A stretch of DNA of 64,000 nt, taken from the IMG/VR virus record IMGVR_UViG_3300012359_000028, positions 18,433 through 82,432 of that record. One strand, 5' to 3'. This stretch comes from a virus. Positions 50,848 through 58,379 of the stretch are shown one piece after another. A program made the position numbers and the translations under genes. The notes beneath the pieces were generated by a model, which made no database searches, was not told the origin of the DNA, and worked only from the letters and a program-made list of their open reading frames with translations. Each line of letters opens with the position of its first letter. Positions within the stretch are counted from its first letter, which is position 1.

Positions 50848-51282
50848 TTACTTAATTTCTGGAAGCGATTCTGGTTGCGTCTGTCCTTCGTAATGCCGTG
50901 GTGCAAAGCCTTCGCGTTGTAGCATATCAATTGCTGAGACTAGCAGACCAGCGGCCTTGCGAAGATAAGTTTCCTGCTCTTGGAGTGTCGTGTCCATCCT
51001 TGTTGCATCAGCAGCAAATGACATGGAATATATCACCCAATCATTCAGGGTGTTCTTACGATCAAAATCTTCTCCCCATGTTAGTTTGGCACGTTCGACT
51101 TCCAACGCAATTTCCTCCAAAATCAAATCTATTCGATTCGTTCGTTCAACTCCGCGAGAAGCTGCTTCTCTAATTTCAGCATAATTCGAATTTAGTATGC
51201 TCATATCTTTCCTCCATTTGTAGTACTGCTGTTTGCAAGCCAGATCAAAATCGGCTGAGGCTTCAGTCCTAGACCACTTCAT
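50848..51282 (-). CDS. helical hypothetical protein
   Basis: The protein has 144 residues from ATG at 51282 (AAGGA six bases before) or 118 from ATG at 51204 (GGAGGAAAGAT), both in frame. Long helical stretch (RIDLILEEIALEVERAKLTWGED), then an aromatic helix pair and EQETYLRKAAGLLVSAIDML. It resembles small phage proteins of unknown function. Choice of start uncertain. Confidence 0.5.
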   Translation of the reverse strand: MKWSRTEASADFDLACKQQYYKWRKDMSILNSNYAEIREAASRGVERTNRIDLILEEIALEVERAKLTWGEDFDRKNTLNDWVIYSMSFAADATRMDTTLQEQETYLRKAAGLLVSAIDMLQREGFAPRHYEGQTQPESLPEIK

Positions 51283-51366
51283 AAGCATTCCTTAAGACAA
51301 CGTTGAATCAGATTCCAGACATTCAGTGCTCGATATTTATTTTGTAGATTCGCATTAATTCCCTCC
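51283..51366 (-). other. short region with interrupted frame
   Basis: A strong site (AGGGAGGGAATTA) precedes ATG at 51349, which opens only ten codons. An overlapping open frame ends LNVWNLIQRCLKECL at the next gene. Could be a 25-residue peptide with a base error or simply an untranslated spacer. Confidence 0.25.
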
Positions 51367-51774
51367 CTACTTAGGGCTGATCTGAATCGGAGCCCCGGCA
51401 CGAAGAGCCGCATCTGCTGCTGCCGCACGGGTTTTTTCTTCGAGAGCCGCACGAATCTGCGATGTAGCATTTCCAGCAGGCTCAAAGATTTTCTTTTCTT
51501 CTGGAGGAATGAACATTCCAACAGAGGCTGCGTCTACCAGACAAGGATCAGAGCAGAAGAGGAATTGCTTTCCGGCTGCTTGAACAACTCGGGGACTCTG
51601 CAACCAGGGCGTATCCTTGAGTTTTTTATCGAGAATCGCCTTGATGCCAGGCTGTTGCTCCTGGTCACTGCTATTTACTTCAAGCAATTCAGCCGTCTTA
51701 GTACACTTCGGACCATCACAACTGATCGTGCGGAATACTGAATCTGTCATCGGCATGTTAGTATACGTCTCCAT
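51367..51774 (-). CDS. hypothetical protein with CDGPKC motif
   Basis: The protein has 135 residues. ISCDGPKCTK and FLFCSDPCLVDAA form two Cys pairs, a plausible zinc knuckle as in phage-type treble-clef proteins. C-terminal half is helical and Ala-rich. Start overlaps the upstream gene end. Family unknown. Confidence 0.55.
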   Translation of the reverse strand: METYTNMPMTDSVFRTISCDGPKCTKTAELLEVNSSDQEQQPGIKAILDKKLKDTPWLQSPRVVQAAGKQFLFCSDPCLVDAASVGMFIPPEEKKIFEPAGNATSQIRAALEEKTRAAAADAALRAGAPIQISPK

Positions 51775-52108
51775 TTTGTTTGATTTTTTCGTCTTCGTAC
51801 GGCGCGGCTATCGCGTCGTAAAATTCGTTTGTGATATCGCTAAACAAAGCCGGGTCTTTACCACAACGACGCTTAACTTCGCGACGAGCGCACTCCAGTG
51901 CACCCACTACATCGTTTATAGCTCCATAGTTCAAGCCACGATGAGCAATATACTTCTCAATTTCTCGTCGAATCTCACTCAAGGCTTCTGACAGCCCAAT
52001 AGATATATTCAGAAAATGTTTGGTAATCGCATAGTTCAATTCGCCAGCCGTTTGAATTACTCCGCCTTCGTCGATAATTTTGCGAGCCATTTGAGTTATA
52101 TACGGCAT
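51758..52108 (-). CDS. DUF6899-like phage protein
   Basis: The protein has 116 residues from ATG at 52108. MPYITQMARKIIDEGG, AGELNYAITKH and the end VVGALECARREVKRR ... AAPYEDEKIKQNGDVY match a small phage protein family with 'AGELNY' and 'PYEDxKIxENGDVY' signatures. An upstream in-frame extension lacks support. Function unknown. Confidence 0.7.
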   Translation of the reverse strand: MPYITQMARKIIDEGGVIQTAGELNYAITKHFLNISIGLSEALSEIRREIEKYIAHRGLNYGAINDVVGALECARREVKRRCGKDPALFSDITNEFYDAIAAPYEDEKIKQNGDVY

Positions 52109-52542
52109 AACTTTCCATCCGCTACTGCCGATATTCGTCGAAGCAGACGCCTTAAAGACATAACATTCTTTACATGCCGAACTTCCGGTAGGCAATCAAA
52201 AAGATTCTGCTTCCCACCAACAACAATAACCGGAATGTGAGCCTGGAGCGCCATTCCCATTTCCACCATTCGAGAGCCAGTCGCTAGTTTGGAGGGGACC
52301 ATTTTAGCAGTCAAGTCATCGGTAAACCGAACTAAAACATCCGCCGCTATAGCATCATCTCGGTCCTCAATTGCCAAGCGTGTATTTTCGCGGTCTGTTC
52401 TCTGCCAAAATGTTTGATCAGTCGGATCGATCTTAATCCAGCGCGCATTTACTATCAGGCCGGGAATAGCTTGTTCCAGTTCAATTGCGAGCCTTTTCAT
52501 TTCTTCCCGGCGAGACCATGCGGCTGCAATGTAAATGTTCAA
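52096..52542 (-). CDS. nucleoside 2-deoxyribosyltransferase-like protein
   Basis: The protein has 148 residues. IYIAAAWSRREEM at the start, IVNARWIKIDPTDQ, DDAIAADVLVRFTDD and GSRMVEMGMALQAHIPVIVVG with the expected catalytic-type Glu (V-E-M-G). In this family the enzyme exchanges bases between deoxynucleosides or hydrolyses deoxynucleotides. It sits next to the dATP/dGTP hydrolase-like gene. Confidence 0.75.
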   Translation of the reverse strand: MNIYIAAAWSRREEMKRLAIELEQAIPGLIVNARWIKIDPTDQTFWQRTDRENTRLAIEDRDDAIAADVLVRFTDDLTAKMVPSKLATGSRMVEMGMALQAHIPVIVVGGKQNLFDCLPEVRHVKNVMSLRRLLRRISAVADGKLCRI

Positions 52543-52544
52543 GG

Positions 52545-53033
52545 CTATACCTTCTTTCCATTTAAGTTACTTAGTGTCTCATGAAACTTCCCATTCTTCG
52601 GCCTGTCATCAACCAGATTTCCCATCGATTGAGCATCCAAAAGAATCCCGACACACGCTCGTAAATGCCCCAAATGGTGAACGCCACTGTCCGCTGCCTC
52701 TTCTTCACCTTCAAACCATGCGAACAGATGACGCAATGCCGCATCAACATAAATTGACGCAAGGACGCTATGTTCCCGCCAGTTATATCGCCCGTACCGT
52801 GATGCTCCATTCATCATGGCTTTTGCTTCATGCAGCAAAGCCACGGCAGGAATGGAAGTCAATGAAACCTTTGCTTGCCCAATTCGATCTTTTGGGTTAT
52901 TGCTTTCAGGGACTTGAGTTTTTATCTCCGCTGCTAACTTCCGCAGGTCAGCACTATCAGCATCATCAGGAACTGCCCGGAGTTTCGCAATTAGATCAGA
53001 CCAAGGATTAGGAGTTACAATCGACGTGCTCAC
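52545..53033 (-). CDS. dATP/dGTP diphosphohydrolase-like protein
   Basis: The protein has 162 residues. The block NPKDRIGQAKVSLTSIPAVALLHEA, SRYGRYNWREHSVLASIYVDAALRHLFAWFEGE, then SGVHHLGHLRACVGILLDAQ matches the phage dATP/dGTP diphosphohydrolase N-terminal domain family (DUF5664, PF18909), all-helical with acidic and His metal ligands. Would cleave dNTPs, possibly to shape the nucleotide pool. Confidence 0.7.
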   Translation of the reverse strand: MSTSIVTPNPWSDLIAKLRAVPDDADSADLRKLAAEIKTQVPESNNPKDRIGQAKVSLTSIPAVALLHEAKAMMNGASRYGRYNWREHSVLASIYVDAALRHLFAWFEGEEEAADSGVHHLGHLRACVGILLDAQSMGNLVDDRPKNGKFHETLSNLNGKKV

Positions 53034-53903
53034 CTATAGCCTCCGTCCGCGAGCGTGAACGTTTGCATCGATTCTTCCATCAGGTTGCAGGATGGCAACT
53101 GACAGGCCGCGAAGACCCGGAGCCAAGCGAGTGTGAGCCGCGTACCCGCCAAAATACTTCAGATAACTCGGGCTAATAATGACCAGAGTATCCCGCTCGA
53201 ACAGCAGGCCCGTTTTCTGATCATAATCAGTTGTGTAGACTTGATCGACAATCGGTTGATGTAAATGGCCGGTCCAAATCATGTCAGCACGAGTCCAGGC
53301 CAGTTCTTTGCGAGCGGAATTGCGTTGCGCTCCTGCCGTCGTTGCTCCACCAGCACCGTGATGCGCCAAGATACGGAAGTTATTACCACGCCACTTAAGC
53401 GTGCAAAAAACATAATCCCCGAAATAAGGAACCTTCAAATTCTCAGCCAGGCGCTTCGCGCTTACCATGCCAGATTGCTTAAAGGTGCGGTCCTCGTGAT
53501 TACCGGGAATCGAGAACAGCATTTTGTGCTGTACTATGCCGAACTTTTTTGTCGCTTCTAACAGTTGTTCTTCGGGGGTCATTCGATCCTGCCCCATGTG
53601 TCCTTCATGCGGCGTCTTGTTTTCAAACGCATCACCGCCGTTCCACGTAAAAACATTCGGAGTATCCGCGATCCAGTGAAGATGCTTCTCGAAAAGAACC
53701 GGGTCGTGCTCGTTGCTGCCGACGTGAACATCGTATAGCGGAGCCAATTGAATTGTTTCAAAGTTGTCAGGCACCGTCACAAACAACTGTGGAAATTCGC
53801 CTTTCGGACGCCTATAACTAAATGCTCGCGGACGAAATGCCGTTTGAATCTCTTCCAACTCCGAAGAAAATTGCTCGGAGGCTTCTTCCTTATTCAACGC
53901 CAT
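53034..53903 (-). CDS. calcineurin-like metallophosphoesterase
   Basis: The protein has 289 residues. Metal-binding motifs in order: LYDVHVGS (D-x-H), TWNGGDAFEN (G-D), SIPGNHEDR (G-N-H-E/D), ILAHHGAG (H) and IWTGHLHQP (G-H-x-H). Phosphodiesterase of unknown substrate: DNA ends, cyclic nucleotides or proteins are possible. Confidence 0.85.
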   Translation of the reverse strand: MALNKEEASEQFSSELEEIQTAFRPRAFSYRRPKGEFPQLFVTVPDNFETIQLAPLYDVHVGSNEHDPVLFEKHLHWIADTPNVFTWNGGDAFENKTPHEGHMGQDRMTPEEQLLEATKKFGIVQHKMLFSIPGNHEDRTFKQSGMVSAKRLAENLKVPYFGDYVFCTLKWRGNNFRILAHHGAGGATTAGAQRNSARKELAWTRADMIWTGHLHQPIVDQVYTTDYDQKTGLLFERDTLVIISPSYLKYFGGYAAHTRLAPGLRGLSVAILQPDGRIDANVHARGRRL

Positions 53904-54346
53904 TAGAATGCTCCTAAGATATTCATCCCTGTGTTTCGGACAAATAATTGTAAGCCGGTTAGTGATTGCGCCGTAACTCCTGATCTTCGTAAACGTAAAG
54001 CCCCATCATAGTGTTTTTTATTCAGGCCGCGTTGATAAGAATCTTTACGAGAGCCGTCTGCTCGGTGAACCTGACACGAACTGCATCGCCGCCTTCCATT
54101 GTGGACATAAAGAGAACGATTACATGAGCGGCCCGGGTGAATAAGGCATCGAATATCTTCAACATCCCAACGTTGCGCTCTGTTCCTTTTAGCCCTCGGG
54201 GACCCTTTCCAAATGTTTGTACATCGTGAACATTGGCTGCTGTTCCCTAATTTTTGCTTATGCGGCTTCACGAAATGCTGAGGGTGATGCGGACATCTCA
54301 GCCGCTTAACGCGCTTGTCATCGATAATGATGTACTCGATTTTCAC
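53903..54346 (-). CDS. zinc-cluster, basic hypothetical protein
   Basis: The protein has 147 residues. CPHHPQHF, QCSRCTNI, RCLIHPGRSC and RRCSSCQVHRADG give several CxxC/CxxH pairs, then a basic stretch. Likely binds DNA or RNA, possibly an HNH-type fold without clear catalytic His. Starts within the metallophosphoesterase overlap. Confidence 0.55.
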   Translation of the reverse strand: MKIEYIIIDDKRVKRLRCPHHPQHFVKPHKQKLGNSSQCSRCTNIWKGSPRAKRNRAQRWDVEDIRCLIHPGRSCNRSLYVHNGRRRCSSCQVHRADGSRKDSYQRGLNKKHYDGALRLRRSGVTAQSLTGLQLFVRNTGMNILGAF

Positions 54347-55035
54347 AATTTTACGTGAAACACTTTCTCAACAATTACGGTCCCGACCGTTCCCGCAATC
54401 AGGCCCCACTTGAATCCCTTCAGCCACTGACCGTGCATCTCAGCTTTGAGAAGATTCGTGTCCTTCTCATGGGACTTTTTTTCATCCGCGAGCGCGAGAT
54501 TTGCTGACACTATTGCATCCGTTTGCTTCATGAGTACAGACTCATCATTCTTTAATTCAGTTTGCAAACCCTGTACATCCGCAGTGAGTTTATTCTTGTC
54601 GTCCACAACATCGGCAACCGTATGGGCGGCTGGCAAACTGAATGTAAGATTGCCTTGAGTGGGAGACCACGCTACATCTTGAGGCATGACAGCAAGAAGA
54701 GCCTGCAATCGCGTAGCAAGTTGTTGCCCAGCTAGGGCATCATCTGCTTGTTTTTGCTTTTGCGTATCGATACCGCGTTGAATTTCAGCGGCTTTGAGGC
54801 TGGCATTAGCCGTATCAATCTGCTTTTTCAGATCGGCCAACTGTTCCTGAACTTGAGCGCTTTGAAGACTGCTAATCTGGGCGGCTTCGTGAGCCTGATC
54901 TGCCAGACGTTTATCGTGGTCTACCCATGCTTGACGCGCCGAGTCGTAGACATGGAGACCGAAAAGAACTAAGGCTACAATGATGATTAACTTCTCGTGG
55001 GTTTTTATCCAGGTAAGATAGCCTTCAAATGTCAT
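54343..55035 (-). CDS. membrane-anchored coiled-coil protein (spanin-like)
   Basis: The protein has 230 residues, start at MTFEGYLTW with GGAAGGCAGC. One N-terminal membrane span (LIIIVALVLFGLHVYDSA), a long coiled coil (QEQLADLKKQIDTANASLKAAE), and a hydrophobic C-terminus (WGLIAGTVGTVIVEKVF). It resembles an i-spanin (Rz type), which bridges inner and outer membranes at lysis, or a similar membrane tether. No partner Rz1-like gene was recognised. Confidence 0.5.
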   Translation of the reverse strand: MTFEGYLTWIKTHEKLIIIVALVLFGLHVYDSARQAWVDHDKRLADQAHEAAQISSLQSAQVQEQLADLKKQIDTANASLKAAEIQRGIDTQKQKQADDALAGQQLATRLQALLAVMPQDVAWSPTQGNLTFSLPAAHTVADVVDDKNKLTADVQGLQTELKNDESVLMKQTDAIVSANLALADEKKSHEKDTNLLKAEMHGQWLKGFKWGLIAGTVGTVIVEKVFHVKL

Positions 55036-55184
55036 GCTGCCTTCCTCATGACGGCCCAATTAACCATCCATTTTATTTCGCGTTTGGCGGCAATAGAGTG
55101 CTTTTTGCACAATTTAAGCTCGCCTTCTAACGGTACACAATCTGGACATTCGGTGATAGGCGGGGCGTCGTTTTTGGGGCTCAA
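55032..55184 (-). CDS. 50-residue zinc-site protein, TTG start
   Basis: A strong site (GGGAGGGACCCC) precedes TTG at 55184, 18 bases after repeat copy B. ITECPDCVPLEGELKLCKKHS forms a CxxC...CxxH knuckle, followed by a hydrophobic-basic helix. Overlaps the start of the spanin-like gene by an ATGA. An in-frame GTG at 55223 is less well supported. Its reading frame overlaps the end of the endonuclease VII gene in another phase. Confidence 0.5.
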   Translation of the reverse strand: MSPKNDAPPITECPDCVPLEGELKLCKKHSIAAKREIKWMVNWAVMRKAA

Positions 55185-55638
55185 GGGGTCCCTCCCTGCT
55201 AATAGAAGCCGCAGTAGTGTCACGGATTTTCTTCATCCATTTGTGATGGGCGTCTGTGCCCAGGCGGCCAGGATAGGTATAAATTTCTCGGCCGAGTGCC
55301 AGAATTGCCGGAAAATGCTCAAGGAAGTCGGCTGCCGCCCGGAGGAGTGCAATCGTGTTCTCACGCCAGAATCGTGGGTCCTCTATCTTCCCGAGGATGC
55401 GATTACAGCGTGCGCAGAGTAAACCTCGAATTATGCCGGTGAGATGACTGTGATCGGTACTGAGGTGATTGCCCGACTTATTCGGGCGCTTGCAGATCGC
55501 GCAGACATGATTCTGGTATGCATCAATAATATCCCACTCAGTTACGGTGAGATTGTAAAGTCTCAGATGACGTTCACGAGCGTTCATACAAATTTTGCGC
55601 GGCCCTTTGCTTTGATCCACGGTGCCGGAAGCAGCCAC
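55114..55638 (-). CDS. recombination endonuclease VII-like HNH nuclease
   Basis: The protein has 174 residues from GTG at 55638. HVCAICKRPNKSGNHLSTDHSHLTG, then GLLCARCNRILG: the zinc site plus the H-x-x-H/N catalytic loop of endonuclease VII (Holliday junction resolvase family). The start is unclear: ATG at 55672 with a strong site AGGGGGAAAT is in another frame, and dropping one G of the GGGGG run at about 55641-55645 would join both. Ends with the KIRDTTAASI motif, as copy B of the repeat. Confidence 0.75.
   Translation of the reverse strand: MAASGTVDQSKGPRKICMNARERHLRLYNLTVTEWDIIDAYQNHVCAICKRPNKSGNHLSTDHSHLTGIIRGLLCARCNRILGKIEDPRFWRENTIALLRAAADFLEHFPAILALGREIYTYPGRLGTDAHHKWMKKIRDTTAASISREGPLEPQKRRPAYHRMSRLCTVRRRA
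55203..55231 (-). repeat. KIRDT(T/S)AAS repeat, copy B
   Basis: Same sequence as copy A (27 of 28 bases). It lies inside the endonuclease VII gene and ends 18 bases before the TTG start codon at 55184. Confidence 0.65.
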
Positions 55639-55693
55639 CCCCAGGCGGTCTTACTGCAATAATCCTTTTCATATTTCCCCCTATCGAATTTTT

Positions 55694-55725
55694 GAGAGGG
55701 ACATACTATCACGAATGCCCCTCTC
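55694..55725. repeat. inverted repeat, hairpin
   Basis: Arms GAGAGGGACAT and ATGCCCCTCTC pair at 10 of 11 positions with a ten-base loop. On the minus strand it lies in the leader between promoter 55800-55828 and the endonuclease VII gene. No U-run follows, so an attenuator or protein-binding hairpin is more likely than a terminator. Confidence 0.5.
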
Positions 55726-55740
55726 GTGGTGAGGTTTTAG

Positions 55741-55791
55741 TCAATTCCGTCTTTTGCGCTCAGGTGGCCTCCTCAGAAGATTTAACTCCAT
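55741..55791 (-). CDS. possible leaderless 16-residue leader peptide
   Basis: ATG at 55791 lies where promoter 55800-55828 would start transcription. The frame gives MELNLLRRPPERKRRN, Arg/Pro-rich, before the hairpin at 55694-55725. A leader-peptide attenuator layout is possible, but it may be a chance frame. Confidence 0.3.
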   Translation of the reverse strand: MELNLLRRPPERKRRN

Positions 55792-55799
55792 GCGAAAAT

Positions 55800-55828
55800 A
55801 AAATATCGCAACGATCAATTCTTGTCAA
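55800..55828 (-). promoter_or_regulatory. promoter upstream of endonuclease VII unit
   Basis: CTTGACA (TTGACA 55823-55828), 17-base spacer, TATTTT (55800-55805). Expected start near 55791-55793. Confidence 0.6.
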
Positions 55829-56007
55829 GCCTTCCTTTTCGTAGGTGTATTCTTTTTGTTTACCCTTTCGGCAATTTTCTTCAATGCTGCTACATAGCGT
55901 TTGGCCTGCTCTTCGGTCGCAAACTGCGCAATGTAATTTTTCATTTGGGCGCGCCACGGTCGCAGTGGTTCGCCGCAGTTCCAGATTTCATTTGGCTGGT
56001 GTGTCAT
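55825..56007 (-). CDS. 60-residue basic protein
   Basis: Start MTHQPNEIWNCGEPL at 56007 with GAGAAAAGTAATG. Then RAQMKNYIAQFATEEQAKRYVAALKKIAERV and a basic end (NKKNTPTKRKA). Helical, possibly nucleic-acid binding. Another overlapping open frame (55760-55957) was judged a shadow. Confidence 0.5.
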   Translation of the reverse strand: MTHQPNEIWNCGEPLRPWRAQMKNYIAQFATEEQAKRYVAALKKIAERVNKKNTPTKRKA

Positions 56008-56116
56008 TACTTTTCTCTTTCTTCGGACACTGATTCCACGAACACAGGCAATGCGTGGTCTTGCACTTTCGGCAATAAATTTTTCGAGTGTAGCAAGCAC
56101 AGCAGTAGTAGGGCAT
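55988..56116 (-). CDS. 42-residue Cys-rich protein
   Basis: Start overlaps the upstream stop (TAATG). PYYCCACYTRKIYCRKCKTTHCLCSWNQC, with eight Cys, a compact zinc-binding protein. Missed by length filters. Function unknown. Confidence 0.5.
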   Translation of the reverse strand: MPYYCCACYTRKIYCRKCKTTHCLCSWNQCPKKEKSNDTPAK

Positions 56117-56298
56117 TACTTTTCACCTTGGAGTTGAGTTGGTTGCGGGTACGGCTTACGCGCACACGTCTCACATGAATCGAAGAACGGGCCGCGTGGC
56201 TTGGCATTCTCGGCTCGCAGATATCCGGCATGTGTTCCGCCGCAGAAGTGGCAGATGTCGTCCGCGTAACCGACGTGCTCTATGTCTTTCTCTTTCAT
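56116..56298 (-). CDS. 60-residue zinc-ribbon protein
   Basis: Start MKEKDIEHVGYADDICHFCGG at 56298 overlapping the upstream gene (ATGA). ICHFCGGTHAG then CETCARKPY: CxxC...CxxC ribbon. An upstream in-frame ATG is less likely. Function unknown. Confidence 0.5.
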   Translation of the reverse strand: MKEKDIEHVGYADDICHFCGGTHAGYLRAENAKPRGPFFDSCETCARKPYPQPTQLQGEK

Positions 56299-56642
56299 GC
56301 CGCAAATCCTTTTCGATAAGACAGTGCCTCGGCAATCATGAGAGGGGCAAGTCGAGACCACCAGCCGCTCAAGTAATTGCTAGGGTCACTACCATAACGA
56401 GCCAGCACCGTCTTGTCGCCGTTTTGCGGACAGAAGTACAAATCGTACTCCGCAAACTGTCCGAGATACTTGCAGCCTACACAACCAGTGTGCTCATATC
56501 GAGCCGGAAGTTCTCGGTATAAATTCTTCTCAGCAGACGTGGCGACTCGTTCACTCCGAATTATATCTACTTCTGGGCCGTCATCGGCCGGGTCTGTCTG
56601 TGGCAGAGCCACGCTAACGGATTTTGCTTTGGGCTTTTGCAT
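56295..56642 (-). CDS. hypothetical protein with CxxC
   Basis: The protein has 115 residues, start MQKPKAK with GGGAGACCCCA. Disordered first third, then YEHTGCVGCKYLGQFAEYDLYFCPQNGD, typical of small phage Cys-site proteins, then a helical end. Family unknown. Confidence 0.5.
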   Translation of the reverse strand: MQKPKAKSVSVALPQTDPADDGPEVDIIRSERVATSAEKNLYRELPARYEHTGCVGCKYLGQFAEYDLYFCPQNGDKTVLARYGSDPSNYLSGWWSRLAPLMIAEALSYRKGFAA

Positions 56643-56919
56643 TGGGGTCTCCCTTGTGAATACGTCCATAGTAAACCATCAGAGAAAGATATGTCAGATT
56701 GGCAACCAACCGAAACATTTCTGCTGTTCGAGAAAAATCCTGGTGCAGCGAATTGAAGTAGAATACCCTCCAGGCACTTAGAACCAGGAAGAAAATGATT
56801 TGCATGACATGGCCTCCGGCGTAACCTTTGTCTTTCCATATCGCATGCACGCCGACCCAGACAGCAATAGAGCCGCCGAGTTCGAAGAAACTATTGATAA
56901 TATCGTGCCACTCCATCAT
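56614..56919 (-). CDS. small membrane protein
   Basis: The protein has 101 residues, start MMEWHDII with GGAGGCTGCGGT. Two or three hydrophobic segments (GSIAVWVGVHAIW, GGHVMQIIFFLVLSAWRVFYF, MFRLVANLTYLSLMVYY). Candidate holin or membrane-associated protein; the role is not proven. Confidence 0.5.
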   Translation of the reverse strand: MMEWHDIINSFFELGGSIAVWVGVHAIWKDKGYAGGHVMQIIFFLVLSAWRVFYFNSLHQDFSRTAEMFRLVANLTYLSLMVYYGRIHKGDPNAKAQSKIR

Positions 56920-57155
56920 ACCGCAGCCTCCGGGTCGGATTGGGGGTTCGCTATTTTCTGTTGGTAAGTCACTGGAACCGGGTACTCGGAATCCTCCCAC
57001 GTCCATAGGATAGTCGTATGCTTCGGCGCAAGATGCATCAAATACGCTCGGGCCTGACTTCCCGACATCACTGGAATGTTTTTGGTTTTGCGTCGATATA
57101 GTTGATAGCTCGGTTCCCAAGCCGGAAACAGAGCCGAAAGAATCCAAGATATCAT
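56916..57155 (-). CDS. hypothetical protein with hydrophobic start
   Basis: The protein has 79 residues from ATG at 57155 (AGGAGGAGCT); an in-frame ATG at 57209 also has a weaker site. Starts hydrophobic (ISWILSALFPAW), then RKTKNIPVMSGSQARAYLMHLAPKHTTILWTWEDSEYP. No family recognised. Ends in an ATGATG overlap with the membrane-protein gene. Confidence 0.5.
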   Translation of the reverse strand: MISWILSALFPAWEPSYQLYRRKTKNIPVMSGSQARAYLMHLAPKHTTILWTWEDSEYPVPVTYQQKIANPQSDPEAAV

Positions 57156-57210
57156 AGCTCCTCCTATTTTTGTTTTCGAAAGAAGTCCAAGGATCAGAAG
57201 TTCAGTCATT

Positions 57211-57352
57211 TTATTCCACCGGCCTTCCAGCCGCCTCTTTTTCGTCCATCTCAAGAACACATTTCTCAACATTATGCCATGAATACCAATAGGGCTCTTG
57301 GTCTCCCAATGCATTTGATTCTCCCTTCGGTGTCGATATGCAAGGCCATCAT
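57211..57352 (-). pseudogene. small gene with interrupted frame
   Basis: A strong site (GGAGGAGAAATAA) precedes ATG at 57352. Frame 0 gives ALHIDTEG; a +1 frame continues with SNALGDQEPYWYSWHNVEK and CVLEMDEKEAAGRPVE to a TAA at 57211. Removing one base of GGG (about 57324) gives one continuous ~46-residue protein. Error, mutation or recoding. Confidence 0.4.
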
Positions 57353-57670
57353 TTATTTCTCCTCCTGCTCGATCAAACGATAGTGTGCAGCCACGATCCC
57401 TAACGGGCCGGAATCTCGAATGATTACCTCTGTGTACCCGTTACCGGCTGGAGAGTAGGCTTCGATAATTTGTCCGGGATTAAAATCCAGACGCGATATC
57501 TTCCCCTCTAGTGTTTCCATGTCATAGCCATAGCCATGGGAACGTTGTGCCCTAATTACCCGAGACTGGGGAGCAGCCATCGGCACATAGCACCCGATCA
57601 GTTCCAGCCTACGGCCAATGTAGAACAAGGTTTTCAATTCCCTGCGAGAGATTACTTGTGTCGTTCCCAT
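57353..57670 (-). CDS. SH3/barrel-like hypothetical protein
   Basis: The protein has 105 residues with a strong site (GGAGGAAAATAATG). N-terminal helix, then ISRLDFNPGQIIEAYSPAGNGYTEVIIRDSG, a beta-rich portion. Possibly a small barrel. Family unknown. Confidence 0.5.
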   Translation of the reverse strand: MGTTQVISRRELKTLFYIGRRLELIGCYVPMAAPQSRVIRAQRSHGYGYDMETLEGKISRLDFNPGQIIEAYSPAGNGYTEVIIRDSGPLGIVAAHYRLIEQEEK

Positions 57671-57784
57671 TATTTTCCTCCCACGAAATTGAATGCTCCG
57701 CGCTTGAAGCGGAGACCGTAATAATTCACGCCCGGAATGTATTCGATTTGATTCTCAGTGATTTCGGTTGCTTTTCAATTTCAT
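57670..57784 (-). pseudogene. small gene with interrupted frame
   Basis: An open frame without its own start encodes ITENQIEYIPGVNYYGLRFK and RGAFNFVGGK and ends on the next start codon (TAATG). ATG codons at 57784 (frame +1 relative) and 57794 (frame +2) lie upstream. One base too many near AAAAGCAACC would join the first to it. Evidence is modest. Confidence 0.35.
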
Positions 57785-57857
57785 TGTTTATCATGTAAGG
57801 ATGATACAGGGTTCCCGAGGAGCCGTCAATGGTACTTGCTGGTACTTTTGATTGGTA

Positions 57858-58379
57858 CTATCTAGCTAGGGTCAGAACATCGGCGGCATATTGCTCAGCC
57901 TTCGGGCCTATGCCGTTGTAATGGGCGACACCTTGGCGGGGACCCCAAGTCTTGAGAGACTTTGCCAAAATCTGAGCGCCAACTTCCATATTCTCTCGGG
58001 CGTTGAAGAGATTGATCCGCGAGAAATCATATTCGTCTTTGTGGGCGAGCACATTGACTTGAGCAATACCTACAGCGATGCCATTGTTTGCCAGCGGATT
58101 GCATGAGGACTCAATGCCGACAATAGCAGCCATAACATTCGCTGGAACCTGATTTTTCAGAGCGACGGTTGCAGTCAGTTCGGCTAGTGCTTTATCTCCA
58201 CAGCCTTTCTTACCGTACGTTCTTGCGGCGTCGAAGAATGCTTGCTGGAAGGCGAGGTTAGTGTAGTCGGCTGATTGGGAAAGGACTGGCGCAGGCGTGC
58301 CAGGGCGGGATTGCGCTGGTATAAACCAGGGGAGTGAAATCCCCATCAGTAATAACTGTGCATAATGTTGGGCTTGCAT
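57858..58379 (-). CDS. lytic transglycosylase (SLT-type)
   Basis: The protein has 173 residues, start MQAQHYAQLLL with GGAGGAACC. Signal-like hydrophobic start. Catalytic Glu in IVGIESSCNPLANNGIAVGIAQVN; RINLFNARENMEVGAQIL and GVAHYNG complete the goose-type lysozyme/SLT pattern. Cleaves peptidoglycan glycan chains, either for DNA entry or lysis. It is separate from the GH24 endolysin, 28 kb away. Confidence 0.85.
   Translation of the reverse strand: MQAQHYAQLLLMGISLPWFIPAQSRPGTPAPVLSQSADYTNLAFQQAFFDAARTYGKKGCGDKALAELTATVALKNQVPANVMAAIVGIESSCNPLANNGIAVGIAQVNVLAHKDEYDFSRINLFNARENMEVGAQILAKSLKTWGPRQGVAHYNGIGPKAEQYAADVLTLAR

Noticed and set aside
51279-51521. 80-codon minus-strand frame
   Set aside because: Mostly inside the 135-residue gene at 51367-51774 in another phase, with no start site; only its last 25 codons look protein-like.
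55760-55957. 65-codon minus-strand frame with Cys residues
   Set aside because: Overlaps the 60-residue gene at 55825-56007, which has a better start and the usual overlap; the promoter TTGACA lies inside this frame.
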